A stretch of 64,000 nt of DNA from Mycobacterium kiyosense (GCA_021654635.1 AP025179.1:6138001-6202000), one strand, 5' to 3'; positions 26,330 through 34,681 are shown, numbered from the stretch's first letter. Notes: generated by a model from the letters alone, not told the origin. Translations and numbers: made by a program.

Positions 26330-27400
26330 GTGACCGCCCGCCTGCGGCCCGCGCTGGCCGGGCTTCCCGTGTACGTGCCGGGCAAGACCGTCCCCGGCGC
26401 CATCAAACTGGCCAGCAACGAAACGGTGTTCGGACCGTTGCCCAGCGTCCGCGCGGCCATCGAGAACGCCACCGAGCTGATCAACCGTTACCCCGACAAC
26501 GGGTGCGTACAACTCAAGGCGGCGCTGGCCCGGCATCTCGGCCCCGAGTTCGCACCCGAGCACGTCGCGGTGGGCTGCGGATCGGTGAGCCTGTGCCAGC
26601 AGCTGGTGCAGATCTCCGCGTCGGCCGGCGACGAGGTGGTCTTCGGGTGGCGCAGCTTCGAGCTGTACCCGCCGCAGGTCCAGGTCGCCGGCGCCATCCC
26701 GGTCCAGATCCCCCTGACCGAGCACACCTTCGACCTCGACGCGATGCTGGCCGCCGTCACCGACCGCACCCGGCTGATCTTCGTGTGCAATCCCAACAAC
26801 CCGACGTCGACCGTCGTCGACCCGGACGCGCTGACCCGCTTCGTGGAGGCGGTGCCGCCACACATCCTGATCGCCATCGACGAGGCCTACGTCGAATACA
26901 TCCGCGACGGCATGGCACCGGACAGCCTCGGGCTGGTCCGCGCCCACGACAACGTCGTGGTGCTGCGCACCTTCTCCAAGGCCTACGGACTGGCGGGACT
27001 GCGGGTCGGTTACGCGGTCGGCCACCCCGACGTGATCACCGCCCTGGACCAGGTCTACGTCCCGTTCACCGCGACCAGCGTCTCGCAGGCCGCGGCCATC
27101 GCGTCACTGGAAGCCGCCGACGAACTGCTGGCCCGCACCAACACAGTCGTCGCCGAACGCGAGCGGGTCAGCACGGCACTGCGCGAGGCGGGTTTCCAAC
27201 TACCGTCGTCGCAGGCCAACTTCGCCTGGCTGCCATTGGGCGCGCGCACCCGGGACTTCGTGGAGCAGGCCGCCGACGCGCTGATCATCGTCCGCCCGTA
27301 CGGCACCGACGGTGTCCGGGTCACCGTGACGGCGGCCACCGAGGAAAACGACGCCCTGCTGCGGTTCGCCCGCAGCTGGATCAGAGGAGAAAACAGATGA
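26330..27400 (+). CDS. hisC2: Histidinol-phosphate / aromatic aminotransferase HisC2
   Basis: 356-residue class I/II PLP aminotransferase. LASNETVFGP near the start, NPNNPTSTV around 160, and the PLP lysine in RTFSKAYGLAGLRVGYA near 217. In M. tuberculosis the second HisC homologue acts as an aromatic amino-acid aminotransferase, which fits the presence of tyrA in the same region. GTG 26330. Its stop overlaps the start of the next gene (ATGA). Confidence 0.9.
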   Translation: MTARLRPALAGLPVYVPGKTVPGAIKLASNETVFGPLPSVRAAIENATELINRYPDNGCVQLKAALARHLGPEFAPEHVAVGCGSVSLCQQLVQISASAGDEVVFGWRSFELYPPQVQVAGAIPVQIPLTEHTFDLDAMLAAVTDRTRLIFVCNPNNPTSTVVDPDALTRFVEAVPPHILIAIDEAYVEYIRDGMAPDSLGLVRAHDNVVVLRTFSKAYGLAGLRVGYAVGHPDVITALDQVYVPFTATSVSQAAAIASLEAADELLARTNTVVAERERVSTALREAGFQLPSSQANFAWLPLGARTRDFVEQAADALIIVRPYGTDGVRVTVTAATEENDALLRFARSWIRGENR

Positions 27401-27858
27401 GCGTGGCGCGTAAGCAGTTCGAGGACTTCAAGGAACGCACCGGCGCGATCCCGGACGCCGAGCTCGACGACTTCTGGGCGACGCTGCAGCCCGCGACGAT
27501 CGACGGCATGCTCGGTGAGTGGAAGGGCGGCGAGTTCGTCACCGGCCACCCCATGAACGGACAGCTGGAGAAGTCCCGCTGGTACGGCAAGACGTTCAAG
27601 TCCGTCTTCGACGTGCAGCCGCTGGTGTGCCTGGACGACGACGGCAACAAGTTCTCCAACGTCCCGCTGGGCAAAGGCGAAGCCAGCCTGTGGCTGGAGG
27701 AATTCCGCGGCGAAATCACCGCGACGATGGTCTATGACGGCCAACCGGTGCACGACCACTTCAAGAAGGTCGACGACACCGCGGTGCTGGGCATCATGAA
27801 CGGCAAGGGCGTCGTGCACGACGGCCGGTACTTCTACTTCTATCTCGAGCGGGTATAG
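27397..27858 (+). CDS. GXWXG/DUF4334 domain protein
   Basis: 153-residue soluble protein. The N-terminal LDDFWATLQPATIDGMLGEWKGGEF contains the G-x-W-x-G motif, and the C-terminal part (EFRGEITATMVYDGQPVHDHF and GKGVVHDGRYFYFYLERV) matches the DUF4334 half of this two-part family. ATG 27397 overlaps the hisC2 stop. Function unknown; small ligand binding is plausible from the calycin-like beta pattern. Confidence 0.8.
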   Translation: MSVARKQFEDFKERTGAIPDAELDDFWATLQPATIDGMLGEWKGGEFVTGHPMNGQLEKSRWYGKTFKSVFDVQPLVCLDDDGNKFSNVPLGKGEASLWLEEFRGEITATMVYDGQPVHDHFKKVDDTAVLGIMNGKGVVHDGRYFYFYLERV

Positions 27859-27883
27859 CGGGCCGGGCCGCCCCCTCGCCGAA

Positions 27884-27933
27884 CGTCACGCCAGCGTGAC
27901 GCTGGGCGCCGACGGTTGCGGCAGCGTGACGCT
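27884..27933. repeat. Dispersed palindromic repeat, intergenic copy
   Basis: CGTCACGCCAGCGTGACG at 27884-27901 is a perfect 8-2-8 palindrome, and a half copy (CAGCGTGACGCT) follows near 27922-27933. The same palindrome with at least ten identical flanking bases on its left side recurs inside aftA at 60921. Here it sits at the broken end of a DinB-family gene remnant. Confidence 0.85.
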
Positions 27934-28088
27934 CGACGCCCGGTCGTAGTCGGAGCATGGCGTCTGCTTGGACCTGTCGTCGCGGCCGATGGGATGAACC
28001 ACTTGCGCAGCACCGCAAGGGTGGCTTCGGCGCTGGCCAGCTCGTCGGTGGGCGGAGAATCCGGTCCGGGTCGCAAGTCCGAGGGCAT
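27886..28088 (-). pseudogene. Truncated DinB / maleylpyruvate-isomerase-like gene (Rv3773c-type)
   Basis: ATG 28088 opens a frame reading DELASAEATLAVLRK. After a one-base loss (AAG-TGG instead of AAG-GTG-G) the adjacent frame continues VHPIGRDDRSKQTPCSDYD. The pair T-P-C-x-x-Y/F-D is the N-terminal signature of mycothiol-dependent DinB-superfamily proteins, normally ~190 residues. Coding similarity stops after ~60 codons, where the palindromic repeat begins, and a stop follows at 27886-27888. About two thirds of the gene is missing, so this is a true remnant. Divergent from echA21. Confidence 0.65.
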
Positions 28089-28112
28089 ACTCGCCACGCT
28101 ACGGTCTGACGC

Positions 28113-28937
28113 ATGGGCGCAACATACGAATCGGTCACGGTCGAGATCAAGGATCACGTCGCGCAGGTGACGCTGATCGGTCCGGGCAAGGGCAACGCCA
28201 TGGGACCCGCTTTCTGGGCGGAGATGCCCGACGTTTTCGCCACGCTGGACGCCGACCGGGAGGTGCGCGCCATCGTGATCGCCGGCTCGGGTAAGAACTT
28301 CAGCTACGGCCTGGACCTGCCCGCGATGGGCGGTACCTTCGCGCCGCTGATGGCCGACAACGCGCTGGCCCGCGCCCGCACCGACTTCCACACCGAACTG
28401 CGGCGCATGCAGGGCGCCATCACCGCGGTCGCCGACTGCCGCACCCCGACCATCGCCGCCGTGCAGGGTTGGTGCATCGGCGGTGGGGTCGACCTGATCT
28501 CCGCCGTCGACATCCGCTACGCCAGCGCCGACGCCAAGTTCTCCGTCCGTGAGGTCCGCTTGGCCATCGTCGCCGACGTCGGCAGTCTGGCCCGGCTGCC
28601 GTTGATCCTCAACGACGGGCATCTGCGCGAACTCGCGCTGACCGGCAAAGACATCGACGCCGCCCGCGCCGAGAAGATCGGCCTGGTCAACGACGTGTTC
28701 GAGGACGCGGAAGCCGCCCTTGCCGCCGCCCACGCCACCGCCGCCGAGATCGCCGCCAACCCGCCGCTGGCCGTCTACGGCGTCAAGGACGTCCTCGACC
28801 AGCAACGCATCGCGGCGGTATCGGAGAGCCTGCGCTACGTCGCCGCGTGGAACTCCGCGTTCCTGCCGTCCAAGGACCTTTCCGAAGCCATCGCGGCCAC
28901 CTTCCAGAAGCGCCCGCCACGGTTCACCGGCGAGTAG
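28113..28937 (+). CDS. echA21: Enoyl-CoA hydratase/isomerase EchA21, dienoyl-CoA isomerase-like
   Basis: 274-residue crotonase. Oxyanion-hole segments SGKNFSYGLDL and GWCIGGGVDL are present. The three acidic residues of delta3,5-delta2,4-dienoyl-CoA isomerase (ECH1) are conserved: Asp in SAVDIRY, Glu in SVREVRL and Asp in VADVGSLARLP. This suggests isomerisation of 3,5-dienoyl-CoA during oxidation of unsaturated fatty acids rather than simple hydration. ATG 28113. lipE follows 20 bases downstream. Confidence 0.88.
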   Translation: MGATYESVTVEIKDHVAQVTLIGPGKGNAMGPAFWAEMPDVFATLDADREVRAIVIAGSGKNFSYGLDLPAMGGTFAPLMADNALARARTDFHTELRRMQGAITAVADCRTPTIAAVQGWCIGGGVDLISAVDIRYASADAKFSVREVRLAIVADVGSLARLPLILNDGHLRELALTGKDIDAARAEKIGLVNDVFEDAEAALAAAHATAAEIAANPPLAVYGVKDVLDQQRIAAVSESLRYVAAWNSAFLPSKDLSEAIAATFQKRPPRFTGE

Positions 28938-28957
28938 CGCACGTACCCTCGGGTTTG

Positions 28958-30190
28958 ATGACTCCCGACGGCAAGATTCGCGTTCCCGCCGACCTGGACG
29001 CCGTGACGGCGACCGCTGACGAAGACCATTCCGAGGTCGACAGCGCCGCCGTCGAACGGATCTGGCAGGCCGCCCGGCACTGGTATCAGGGCGGCATGCA
29101 CCCCGCCATCCAGCTGTGCATCCGCCGCAACGGCAAGGTGGTGCTCAACCGCGCCATCGGGCACGGCTGGGGCAACGCGCCGACCGACCAACCCGACGCG
29201 GAGAAAGTCCCCGTCACCACCGGCACCCCGTTCTGCGTGTACTCGGCGGCCAAGGGGATCACCGCGACCGTCATCCACATGCTCGTCGAGCGCGGCGTAT
29301 TCGCCCTCGACGACCGGGTCTGCGAGTACATCCCCAGCTACACCAGCCACGGCAAGGACCGGACCACCATCCGGCACGTACTGACCCACAGTGCGGGCGT
29401 CCCGTTCCCCACCGGGCCCAAGCCCGATCTGCGCCGCGCCGACGACCACGAGTACGCCCAGGAGCAGCTCGGCAAACTGCGGCCGCTGTACCGCCCCGGC
29501 CTGGTGCACATCTATCACGCACTGACCTGGGGCCCGCTCATGCGCGAGATCGTCTACGCCGCGGCCGGCAAAGACATCCGCGAGATCCTGGCGACCGAGA
29601 TCCTGGACCCGCTGAATTTCCGGTGGACCAACTTCGGCGTGGCCCCGCAGGACGTCCCGTTGGTCGCCCCCAGCCACCCCACCGGCCGACCGCTGCCGCC
29701 GGTGATCGCGGCCCTCTTCCGCAAGGCGATCGGCGGCACCGTGCACGAGATCATCCCGTACACCAACACCCCGGCGTTCCTGACCACCGTGGTGCCCTCG
29801 TCCAACACCATCTCCACCGCCGACGAACTGTCGCGTTTTGCCGAAATCTGGCGCCGCGGAGGCGAACTCGACGGCGTGCGCATCATGAGCCCGGAGCGCA
29901 TGTACGGGGCGGTGCAGGAATCCCGACGGCTGCGGCCGGACTTCGCGGTGGGGCTGCAACCCGCCCGCTGGGGCACCGGGTACATGCTCGGCACCAAACG
30001 GTTCGGTCCGTTCGGGCGCAACGCCCCGGCGGCGTTCGGCAACCTGGGCCTGGCCAACATCGCGATCTGGGCCGACCCGCAGCGCGGTCTGGCAGCGGGC
30101 CTGATCAGCAGCGGCAAGCCGGGGCGCGACCCGGAGCTCAAGCGCTACACCGCCCTGATGGACACCATCGCCGCCGAGATGACGGTCTAA
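28958..30190 (+). CDS. lipE: Beta-lactamase-fold esterase/lipase LipE
   Basis: 410-residue serine hydrolase of the class C beta-lactamase/EstB family. The nucleophile lies in the S-x-x-K motif (VYSAAKGITATVIHML, ~residue 92), the Tyr of the Y-x-x motif is near YRPGLVHIYHALTWG (~190), and the third motif region is WGTGYML (~340). It probably hydrolyses lipid esters; no signal peptide is visible. ATG 28958 chosen because the upstream open frame overlaps echA21. Confidence 0.87.
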   Translation: MTPDGKIRVPADLDAVTATADEDHSEVDSAAVERIWQAARHWYQGGMHPAIQLCIRRNGKVVLNRAIGHGWGNAPTDQPDAEKVPVTTGTPFCVYSAAKGITATVIHMLVERGVFALDDRVCEYIPSYTSHGKDRTTIRHVLTHSAGVPFPTGPKPDLRRADDHEYAQEQLGKLRPLYRPGLVHIYHALTWGPLMREIVYAAAGKDIREILATEILDPLNFRWTNFGVAPQDVPLVAPSHPTGRPLPPVIAALFRKAIGGTVHEIIPYTNTPAFLTTVVPSSNTISTADELSRFAEIWRRGGELDGVRIMSPERMYGAVQESRRLRPDFAVGLQPARWGTGYMLGTKRFGPFGRNAPAAFGNLGLANIAIWADPQRGLAAGLISSGKPGRDPELKRYTALMDTIAAEMTV

Positions 30191-30244
30191 CGCGAACGTT
30201 TGTTCACCGGCGTGCGGGGTACCCCTGGGGTACCCCTGTCCGTC

Positions 30245-31261
30245 ATGCACGCCGTCCGGTTCCGTGAACTGCTGGAAAGCAGCGGTCCGTTCGTGTCGGT
30301 GTATTACGAGGAATCGGTCGGTTTGGGCAACGGTGCCGGGGCCATTCAGCTCGACCACCGTTGGCAGGGACTGCGCGAGCGGTTGGAACGGCTCGGCGCC
30401 GACAAATCGATGACCGACGCGATCAAGCGGGCCGTCCTGCGATGGAACCGGCCGGCCATCCGTCGGGGCGGCCGCGCGGTGGTCGTCGGGCCCGAGGGCG
30501 TCTTGTTCAACGAGGTGTTGCTGCGTCCGACCGATTCGACGGTGGTACGCGTCTCGGAGCTGCCCTACATCGTCCCGATTCTCGCGCACGGACTGGAGAA
30601 CCCGAACTATCTGCTGGCGATGGTCGACGCCACCGGCGCCGATATCAGCGCTTACCTCGGCGGCGAACTGCACTCCGAATCCGTCGACGGCGCACTGGGC
30701 CGGGTGGCGGCGCGGCTGACCAAGCTGCTGGACGAAACCCTGGCCGGCACCACGTTTGTAGCCGGCACCACCGAGGCGCGGGCGAACCTGATGGCCGCAC
30801 TGCCGACATCGGTGTGCGGACAGGTGGTGTCGCTGCCGATCTGCGCACCTCGCGGTGAGTATGACTTCGACGAGCTCAAGTGGGCTGCCGAGGCGTGGTT
30901 TCTGGACCGCCAGCTCAGCGCGGTCGACGACGCCGTGGTGCGTTTCGATGCCGAGGCCGGCCGCCGCTCCGGGCGTGCCGTGCAGGGTTTGGGTGCGGTG
31001 TGCTCGGCGTTGCGGCAGGGAACAATCGACACATTGATCGTCGGCGACATCGGCGATGCGGTCGTGGTGGCCGACGAAGGAATGACCACCGTCGCCCCTC
31101 GCGGCGACGACCGGGAGCTGGGTTCCGGACGGGTGATGCGGGCCGACGAGGCGCTGCCGCTGTTCGCGATATCGGCCGGGGCGTCGCTGGTGCGCACCGA
31201 CGAGCGGATCGCCCCGACCGACGGAATAGCCGCGGTGCTGCGTCACACTCCGAGTAGCTGA
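30245..31261 (+). CDS. baeRF-type (eRF1-like) protein, Rv2629-like
   Basis: 338-residue protein of the bacterial archaeo-eukaryotic release-factor family (Vms1/ANKZF1-like fold). RPAIRRGGRAVVVGPEGVLF and YIVPILAHGLENPNYLLAMV (~65-130) are the family core; a second alpha/beta domain ends in GTIDTLIVGDIGDAVVVADE. Related Rv2629 is a dormancy-regulon gene in M. tuberculosis. Here the gene faces a small-protein operon headed by an Hsp20. ATG 30245 preferred over an upstream GTG. The 3' end overlaps the convergent 48-aa gene by 19 bases. Confidence 0.78.
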   Translation: MHAVRFRELLESSGPFVSVYYEESVGLGNGAGAIQLDHRWQGLRERLERLGADKSMTDAIKRAVLRWNRPAIRRGGRAVVVGPEGVLFNEVLLRPTDSTVVRVSELPYIVPILAHGLENPNYLLAMVDATGADISAYLGGELHSESVDGALGRVAARLTKLLDETLAGTTFVAGTTEARANLMAALPTSVCGQVVSLPICAPRGEYDFDELKWAAEAWFLDRQLSAVDDAVVRFDAEAGRRSGRAVQGLGAVCSALRQGTIDTLIVGDIGDAVVVADEGMTTVAPRGDDRELGSGRVMRADEALPLFAISAGASLVRTDERIAPTDGIAAVLRHTPSS

Positions 31262-31389
31262 GGATTGGCGAACCAGCCTGCCATCAGATCGCGGTCGCCG
31301 GCATGGGGGTAGTCGTCGTCGGGCAGCGGCACCACGTCATGCTGCTCCAGCCAGTCGACGGGGTCGGCTTCCAGCGTCATCGAATCCAT
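31243..31389 (-). CDS. Small acidic protein, 48 aa
   Basis: ATG 31389 with a GAGAGGGG ribosome-binding region opens a 48-codon frame rich in Asp and Trp (MTLEADPVDWLEQHDVVPLP). It is the last of three small frames downstream of hsp20. No family recognised. The composition resembles a regulatory or chaperone-client microprotein, but that is a guess. Confidence 0.5.
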   Translation of the reverse strand: MDSMTLEADPVDWLEQHDVVPLPDDDYPHAGDRDLMAGWFANPQLLGV

Positions 31390-31429
31390 CGTTTTCTGGC
31401 CCCTCTCCTCGGATCTCTCAGTTGTCAGG

Positions 31430-31579
31430 TCAGCAGAACATGTTGGGGACGGGCCGCCCGCCCCGGGATGAGTCGCCCAACCTGGGCATCGGCGTGGTCG
31501 TCACCGCTGCAGGTGCCGACAGCGCCCACGATGTGGCCCGGGTGGCGAGCTGGCCCACTCGACTCGTTGGTGATGACAT
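31430..31579 (-). CDS. Small hypothetical protein, 49 aa
   Basis: ATG 31579 lies in a TGATG overlap with the preceding stop and has a strong GGGAGGTG ribosome-binding site. The product begins MSSPTSRVGQLATRATSWAL, is Ser/Thr/Pro/Arg-rich, and ends in Met-Phe-Cys. Translational coupling is the main support; no family is recognised. Confidence 0.45.
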   Translation of the reverse strand: MSSPTSRVGQLATRATSWALSAPAAVTTTPMPRLGDSSRGGRPVPNMFC

Positions 31580-31911
31580 CACCTCCCTTCCTGCTCAACG
31601 TGGTCACCGGCGGGTGCCGGAGGGCTGCGTTGCACGGCATCGATTCGATGCGCCGGCCCGTGCCGCGGGTACGCCGGCAGCCGCCAAGACCGACCGGCAG
31701 ACTTGGGCACGGCGAGGGCGCATCCGGTCGCCGGTGGTGCCGGTGGCCGACACCGCAGACGGCGGGCCGCCGCCCGCAGGATCGCGTCGACCTCGGCGAT
31801 CAGCGCGATCACCGATGCGTCATCGGTGACCAGCGGCACCGTCTGCGGCGCCGGCGCCTCGACGGCTGCGCGTGACACTTCCCGCACCGCCCCCGTGCTG
31901 CACTGCGACAT
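31579..31911 (-). CDS. Hypothetical protein downstream of hsp20, 110 aa
   Basis: ATG 31911 starts 28 bases after the hsp20 stop. The central segment VPLVTDDASVIALIAEVDAIL is a clear amphipathic helix. The rest is Pro/Arg/Ala-rich and probably disordered. Its stop overlaps the next start (TGATG). Not recognised; context suggests a stress-induced role with the chaperone. Confidence 0.5.
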   Translation of the reverse strand: MSQCSTGAVREVSRAAVEAPAPQTVPLVTDDASVIALIAEVDAILRAAARRLRCRPPAPPATGCALAVPKSAGRSWRLPAYPRHGPAHRIDAVQRSPPAPAGDHVEQEGR

Positions 31912-31939
31912 CACTGACCCAGCTTCTGTCGGCGGCCGC

Positions 31940-32359
31940 TCAAGCGCTGAGCGCGTGCTGGTTCTGGTTGTGGCTGATGGTGATTTTGCGGGGCTTGGCC
32001 TTCTCGGCCACCGGGATGCGCAACCGCAGCACTCCGGCGTCATAGGAGGCTTCGATGCGGTCGGTGTCCAGATTCTCGCCGAGCACCAACTGCCGGGAGA
32101 ACACCCCTCGCGGCCGTTCGGTGGCCAGCATTTCCTTGCTCGAATCCACGTCTGGACGCTCGGCCCGAACGGTCACCACGTTGCGCTCGATATCCAGATC
32201 CAGCGAGTCGACGTTGATGCCGGGCAAGTCGAACTCGACGACGAACTGCTCGCCCTCGCGCCAGGCGTCCATCGGCATCACCGCCGGCCGCGCCGCGGTG
32301 CCCAGAACCTGCTGAGTGAAGCGATCGAGATCGCGGAACGGATCGCTACGCACCAACAT
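31940..32359 (-). CDS. Small heat-shock protein Hsp20 (18-kDa antigen-like)
   Basis: 139-residue alpha-crystallin-type holdase. N-terminus [20 protein letters not shown]. The alpha-crystallin domain spans residues ~35-125 with the strand [20 protein letters not shown] and the G-x-L motif [12 protein letters not shown] near 118. It is closest in style to the 18-kDa antigen group of M. leprae and M. avium. ATG 32359-32357 has a TTGGAGGT ribosome-binding site, and a near-consensus promoter lies ~70 bases upstream. First gene of a four-gene unit with three small frames. Confidence 0.9.
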   Translation of the reverse strand: MLVRSDPFRDLDRFTQQVLGTAARPAVMPMDAWREGEQFVVEFDLPGINVDSLDLDIERNVVTVRAERPDVDSSKEMLATERPRGVFSRQLVLGENLDTDRIEASYDAGVLRLRIPVAEKAKPRKITISHNQNQHALSA

Positions 32360-32429
32360 GGTCGCCACCTCCAACACTCCAATCATCAATCGTTGTGGAC
32401 AGGAAATCTATGTCTGACGACACACTTTT

Positions 32430-32458
32430 TATATAGCGCGACATGGAGGATTTGGCAA
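32430..32458 (-). promoter_or_regulatory. Near-consensus sigma-70-type promoter of hsp20
   Basis: Reading the minus strand, TTGCCA (32458-32453) is followed after exactly 17 bases by TATATA (32435-32430). This is unusually close to consensus for a mycobacterium. It leaves a ~65-base leader before the hsp20 start. No HAIR or CIRCE operator is obvious in the leader. Confidence 0.6.
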
Positions 32459-32523
32459 GTGTCTGCGACAAGATTTTAGCCGCCCGGCGGAGGCGAACGG
32501 GCGCTCCCGGGGAACTCGCGCTG

Positions 32524-32610
32524 CGGTGGCGGAGGGATTTGAACCCCCGGACGGTGTTAGCCGTCTCTCGCTTTCAAGGCGAGTGCATTAGGCCGCTCTG
32601 CCACGCCACC
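32524..32610 (-). tRNA. tRNA-Ser (anticodon TGA)
   Basis: 87-nt class II tRNA on the minus strand. Acceptor stem GGTGGCG/CGCCACC with G73, anticodon loop CTTGAAA giving TGA, long variable arm (GACGGCTAACACCGTC), T-loop GGTTCAAATCC. Third serine tRNA of the window. Confidence 0.95.
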
Positions 32611-32646
32611 GCTGCTAAGGGTAACGGTGCTTGTAGCGTGACCCTC

Positions 32647-33624
32647 ATGCGTGCCATCGTCGCCGAATCCGCCGAACAACTTCGCTGGCAGGACGTCCCC
32701 GACGTATCCGCCGGCCCGGGTGAGGTCTTGGTCAAAGTTGCCGCCGCCGGCGTCAACCGCGCCGACGTGCTGCAAGCCGCCGGCAAGTACCCGCCCCCGC
32801 CGGGCGCCAGCGAGATCATCGGCATGGAGGTCAGCGGTACCATCGCCGAAGTCGGCGCGGATGTCACCAATTGGTCTGTCGGACAAGAGGTTTGCGCATT
32901 ACTGGCTGGCGGGGGTTACGCCGAGTACGTCGCCGTGCCCGCCGGGCAGGTGCTGCCGATTCCCGCCCCGGTCGACCTCGTCGACGCGGCCGGAATCCCC
33001 GAGGTGGCCTGCACGGTGTGGTCGAACCTGGTGATGACCGCCCACCTCGGCCCGGGCCAGCTGGTGCTGCTGCACGGCGGCGGCAGCGGGATCGGCACCC
33101 ACGGGATCCAGGTGGCTCGCGCGCTCGGCGCCCGGGTTGCCGTCACCGCCGGGTCGGCAGAGAAGCTGCAATTCTGCCGCGACCTGGGCGCTCAGATCAC
33201 CATCTCGTACAAGGACGAAGACTTCGTCGCGCGAATCAGAGAAGAAACCAACGGCGGTGGCGCGGACGTAATCCTGGACATCATGGGCGCGGCCTACCTG
33301 GACCGCAATATCGATGCACTGGCCACCGACGGGCAGCTGATCGTGATCGGCATGCAGGGCGGCGTCAAGGCCGAACTCAACCTGGGCAAGTTGCTGGCGA
33401 AGCGGGCGCGCGTAATCGGCACCACGCTGCGCGGCCGGCCGGTGAGTGGGCCCAACAGCAAAAGCGCCGTCGCCGAGGCGGTCACTACATCGGTCTGGCC
33501 GATGTTCGCCAGCGGGGCCGTCCGACCGATCATCGGCGCCCGGTTACCCATCCAGCAGGCCGCGGAGGCGCACCGGTTGCTGGTTTCGGGCGAGGTCACC
33601 GGAAAGGTCGTATTGACCGTCTGA
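32647..33624 (+). CDS. NADPH:quinone oxidoreductase family protein (Rv3777-like)
   Basis: 325-residue zinc-free medium-chain oxidoreductase of the PIG3/QOR branch. GVNRADVLQAAGKYPPPPG near residue 35, nucleotide motif VLLHGGGSGIGTHGIQVARA at ~140, and C-terminal GEVTGKVVLTV. ATG 32647 starts at the conserved MRAI; GTG 32638 would give 328 residues, equal to the M. tuberculosis annotation. Likely a cytosolic quinone or enone reductase. Confidence 0.87.
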   Translation: MRAIVAESAEQLRWQDVPDVSAGPGEVLVKVAAAGVNRADVLQAAGKYPPPPGASEIIGMEVSGTIAEVGADVTNWSVGQEVCALLAGGGYAEYVAVPAGQVLPIPAPVDLVDAAGIPEVACTVWSNLVMTAHLGPGQLVLLHGGGSGIGTHGIQVARALGARVAVTAGSAEKLQFCRDLGAQITISYKDEDFVARIREETNGGGADVILDIMGAAYLDRNIDALATDGQLIVIGMQGGVKAELNLGKLLAKRARVIGTTLRGRPVSGPNSKSAVAEAVTTSVWPMFASGAVRPIIGARLPIQQAAEAHRLLVSGEVTGKVVLTV

Positions 33625-33652
33625 GTTGCAGCGTCACGCCCCGCCCCATGGT

Positions 33653-34681
33653 CTAGTCGGCGCTCTTGCGTGCGATCACCGGGAACACCGTCGCCGTGCC
33701 GTGCCGGCCCTTGATCTCGACGCTTTCGCTTGGGCCCCAAGTGAACTGGTCTGCGACGGCGGCTTGCACGCCGCTGGCCGCCAACACCGGAGCGCGCCCT
33801 TGACGCCCCGCCATCGACGCCAGCCGGAATGCCACGTTGGTCGCATCACCGATCACCGCATCGGCCGACCTGGTCATCGCGGCCAGTGCGGCCACCCCCT
33901 GCACCACACCCCAGCCCATCCGGATCGGCCCGCCGTCCGGGCTGCGCAACGGCCACCCGGGCGCGAGCTCCTCGACAAGTCGATTCGCGGCCAACGCGAA
34001 ATCAACGGCCAGCTCGGCGGCGTCCGGAAACCGGCGCACCTCCCAGACCGCGAACAGCGCGTCGCCGGCATAGTGGCTGAGCGTGCCCCGATGAGCGCGC
34101 AGCACACCACCCACCTGGCGCCAGAGCATGTACAGGCTGTGCGCCATGACCCCCTCGTCGGTCACCTGCGAAATCGTCGAGTAGTTGACGATGTCACCGA
34201 CCACCATCACCATCGCGGATTTGCCGATCCGCGCCAGCGTGCTCTTCACCACCCGTTTCGGGATGCCGTTGAAGCGCTCCGCGCGGAATTTCAGCACCAC
34301 GTCGCCGATCTGGATCTCGTCGCCGGGCCGGATCAGCAACGCCACCGCCCGTTCCAGCCGCACCCCGTTGAGCAAGGTGCCGTTGCTGCTGGTGTCGATC
34401 ACGAAGGCCTGATCGGCTTCGGCGTGCAGCCGGATCTCGAGATGCGTGCGCGAGATCTCGGGATCGGGTATGACCAGCCGACGCGACGCCCTGATTCCCG
34501 CGCATTCGCGTCCGACGAACAGCTGATCGAAAATCGGGACGGTGCGCGTGCAGACATCGCCGTCCATCATGTCCAGGTAGCCCAACGGTTCCCGAATTTG
34601 CCCGCCGGTCAACCGGTCCGTCGCAATCATCGCCTCGCTGCTACCCGTCGCCGCTAGTGGCATCCGCAATATTGTCAGCAT
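33653..34681 (-). CDS. FHA domain-class III nucleotidyl cyclase fusion
   Basis: 342-residue two-domain signalling protein. The FHA domain (residues ~55-135) has the phosphothreonine-binding signature RRLVIPDPEISRTHLEI and SSNGTLLNG. A linker leads to a class III adenylate/guanylate cyclase domain (~155-330) with metal-binding Asp in VMVVGDIVNYSTIS and SHYAGDALFAVWEV. It would make cAMP or cGMP under control of phosphothreonine docking. ATG 34681-34679. Divergent from a Ser/Thr protein kinase, an obvious partner. Confidence 0.85.
   Translation of the reverse strand: MLTILRMPLAATGSSEAMIATDRLTGGQIREPLGYLDMMDGDVCTRTVPIFDQLFVGRECAGIRASRRLVIPDPEISRTHLEIRLHAEADQAFVIDTSSNGTLLNGVRLERAVALLIRPGDEIQIGDVVLKFRAERFNGIPKRVVKSTLARIGKSAMVMVVGDIVNYSTISQVTDEGVMAHSLYMLWRQVGGVLRAHRGTLSHYAGDALFAVWEVRRFPDAAELAVDFALAANRLVEELAPGWPLRSPDGGPIRMGWGVVQGVAALAAMTRSADAVIGDATNVAFRLASMAGRQGRAPVLAASGVQAAVADQFTWGPSESVEIKGRHGTATVFPVIARKSAD

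Noticed and set aside
30190..30245. DosR box upstream of the Rv2629-like gene
   Set aside because: The region contains a GGGGTACCCC-type direct repeat but no sequence close to the 20-bp DosR palindrome.
28835..31246. 803-codon open frame antisense to lipE and the baeRF gene
   Set aside because: It mirrors two well-supported genes on the plus strand. Its composition (Asp, His, Gln, Arg-rich with no domains) is the usual antisense shadow of GC-rich coding DNA.
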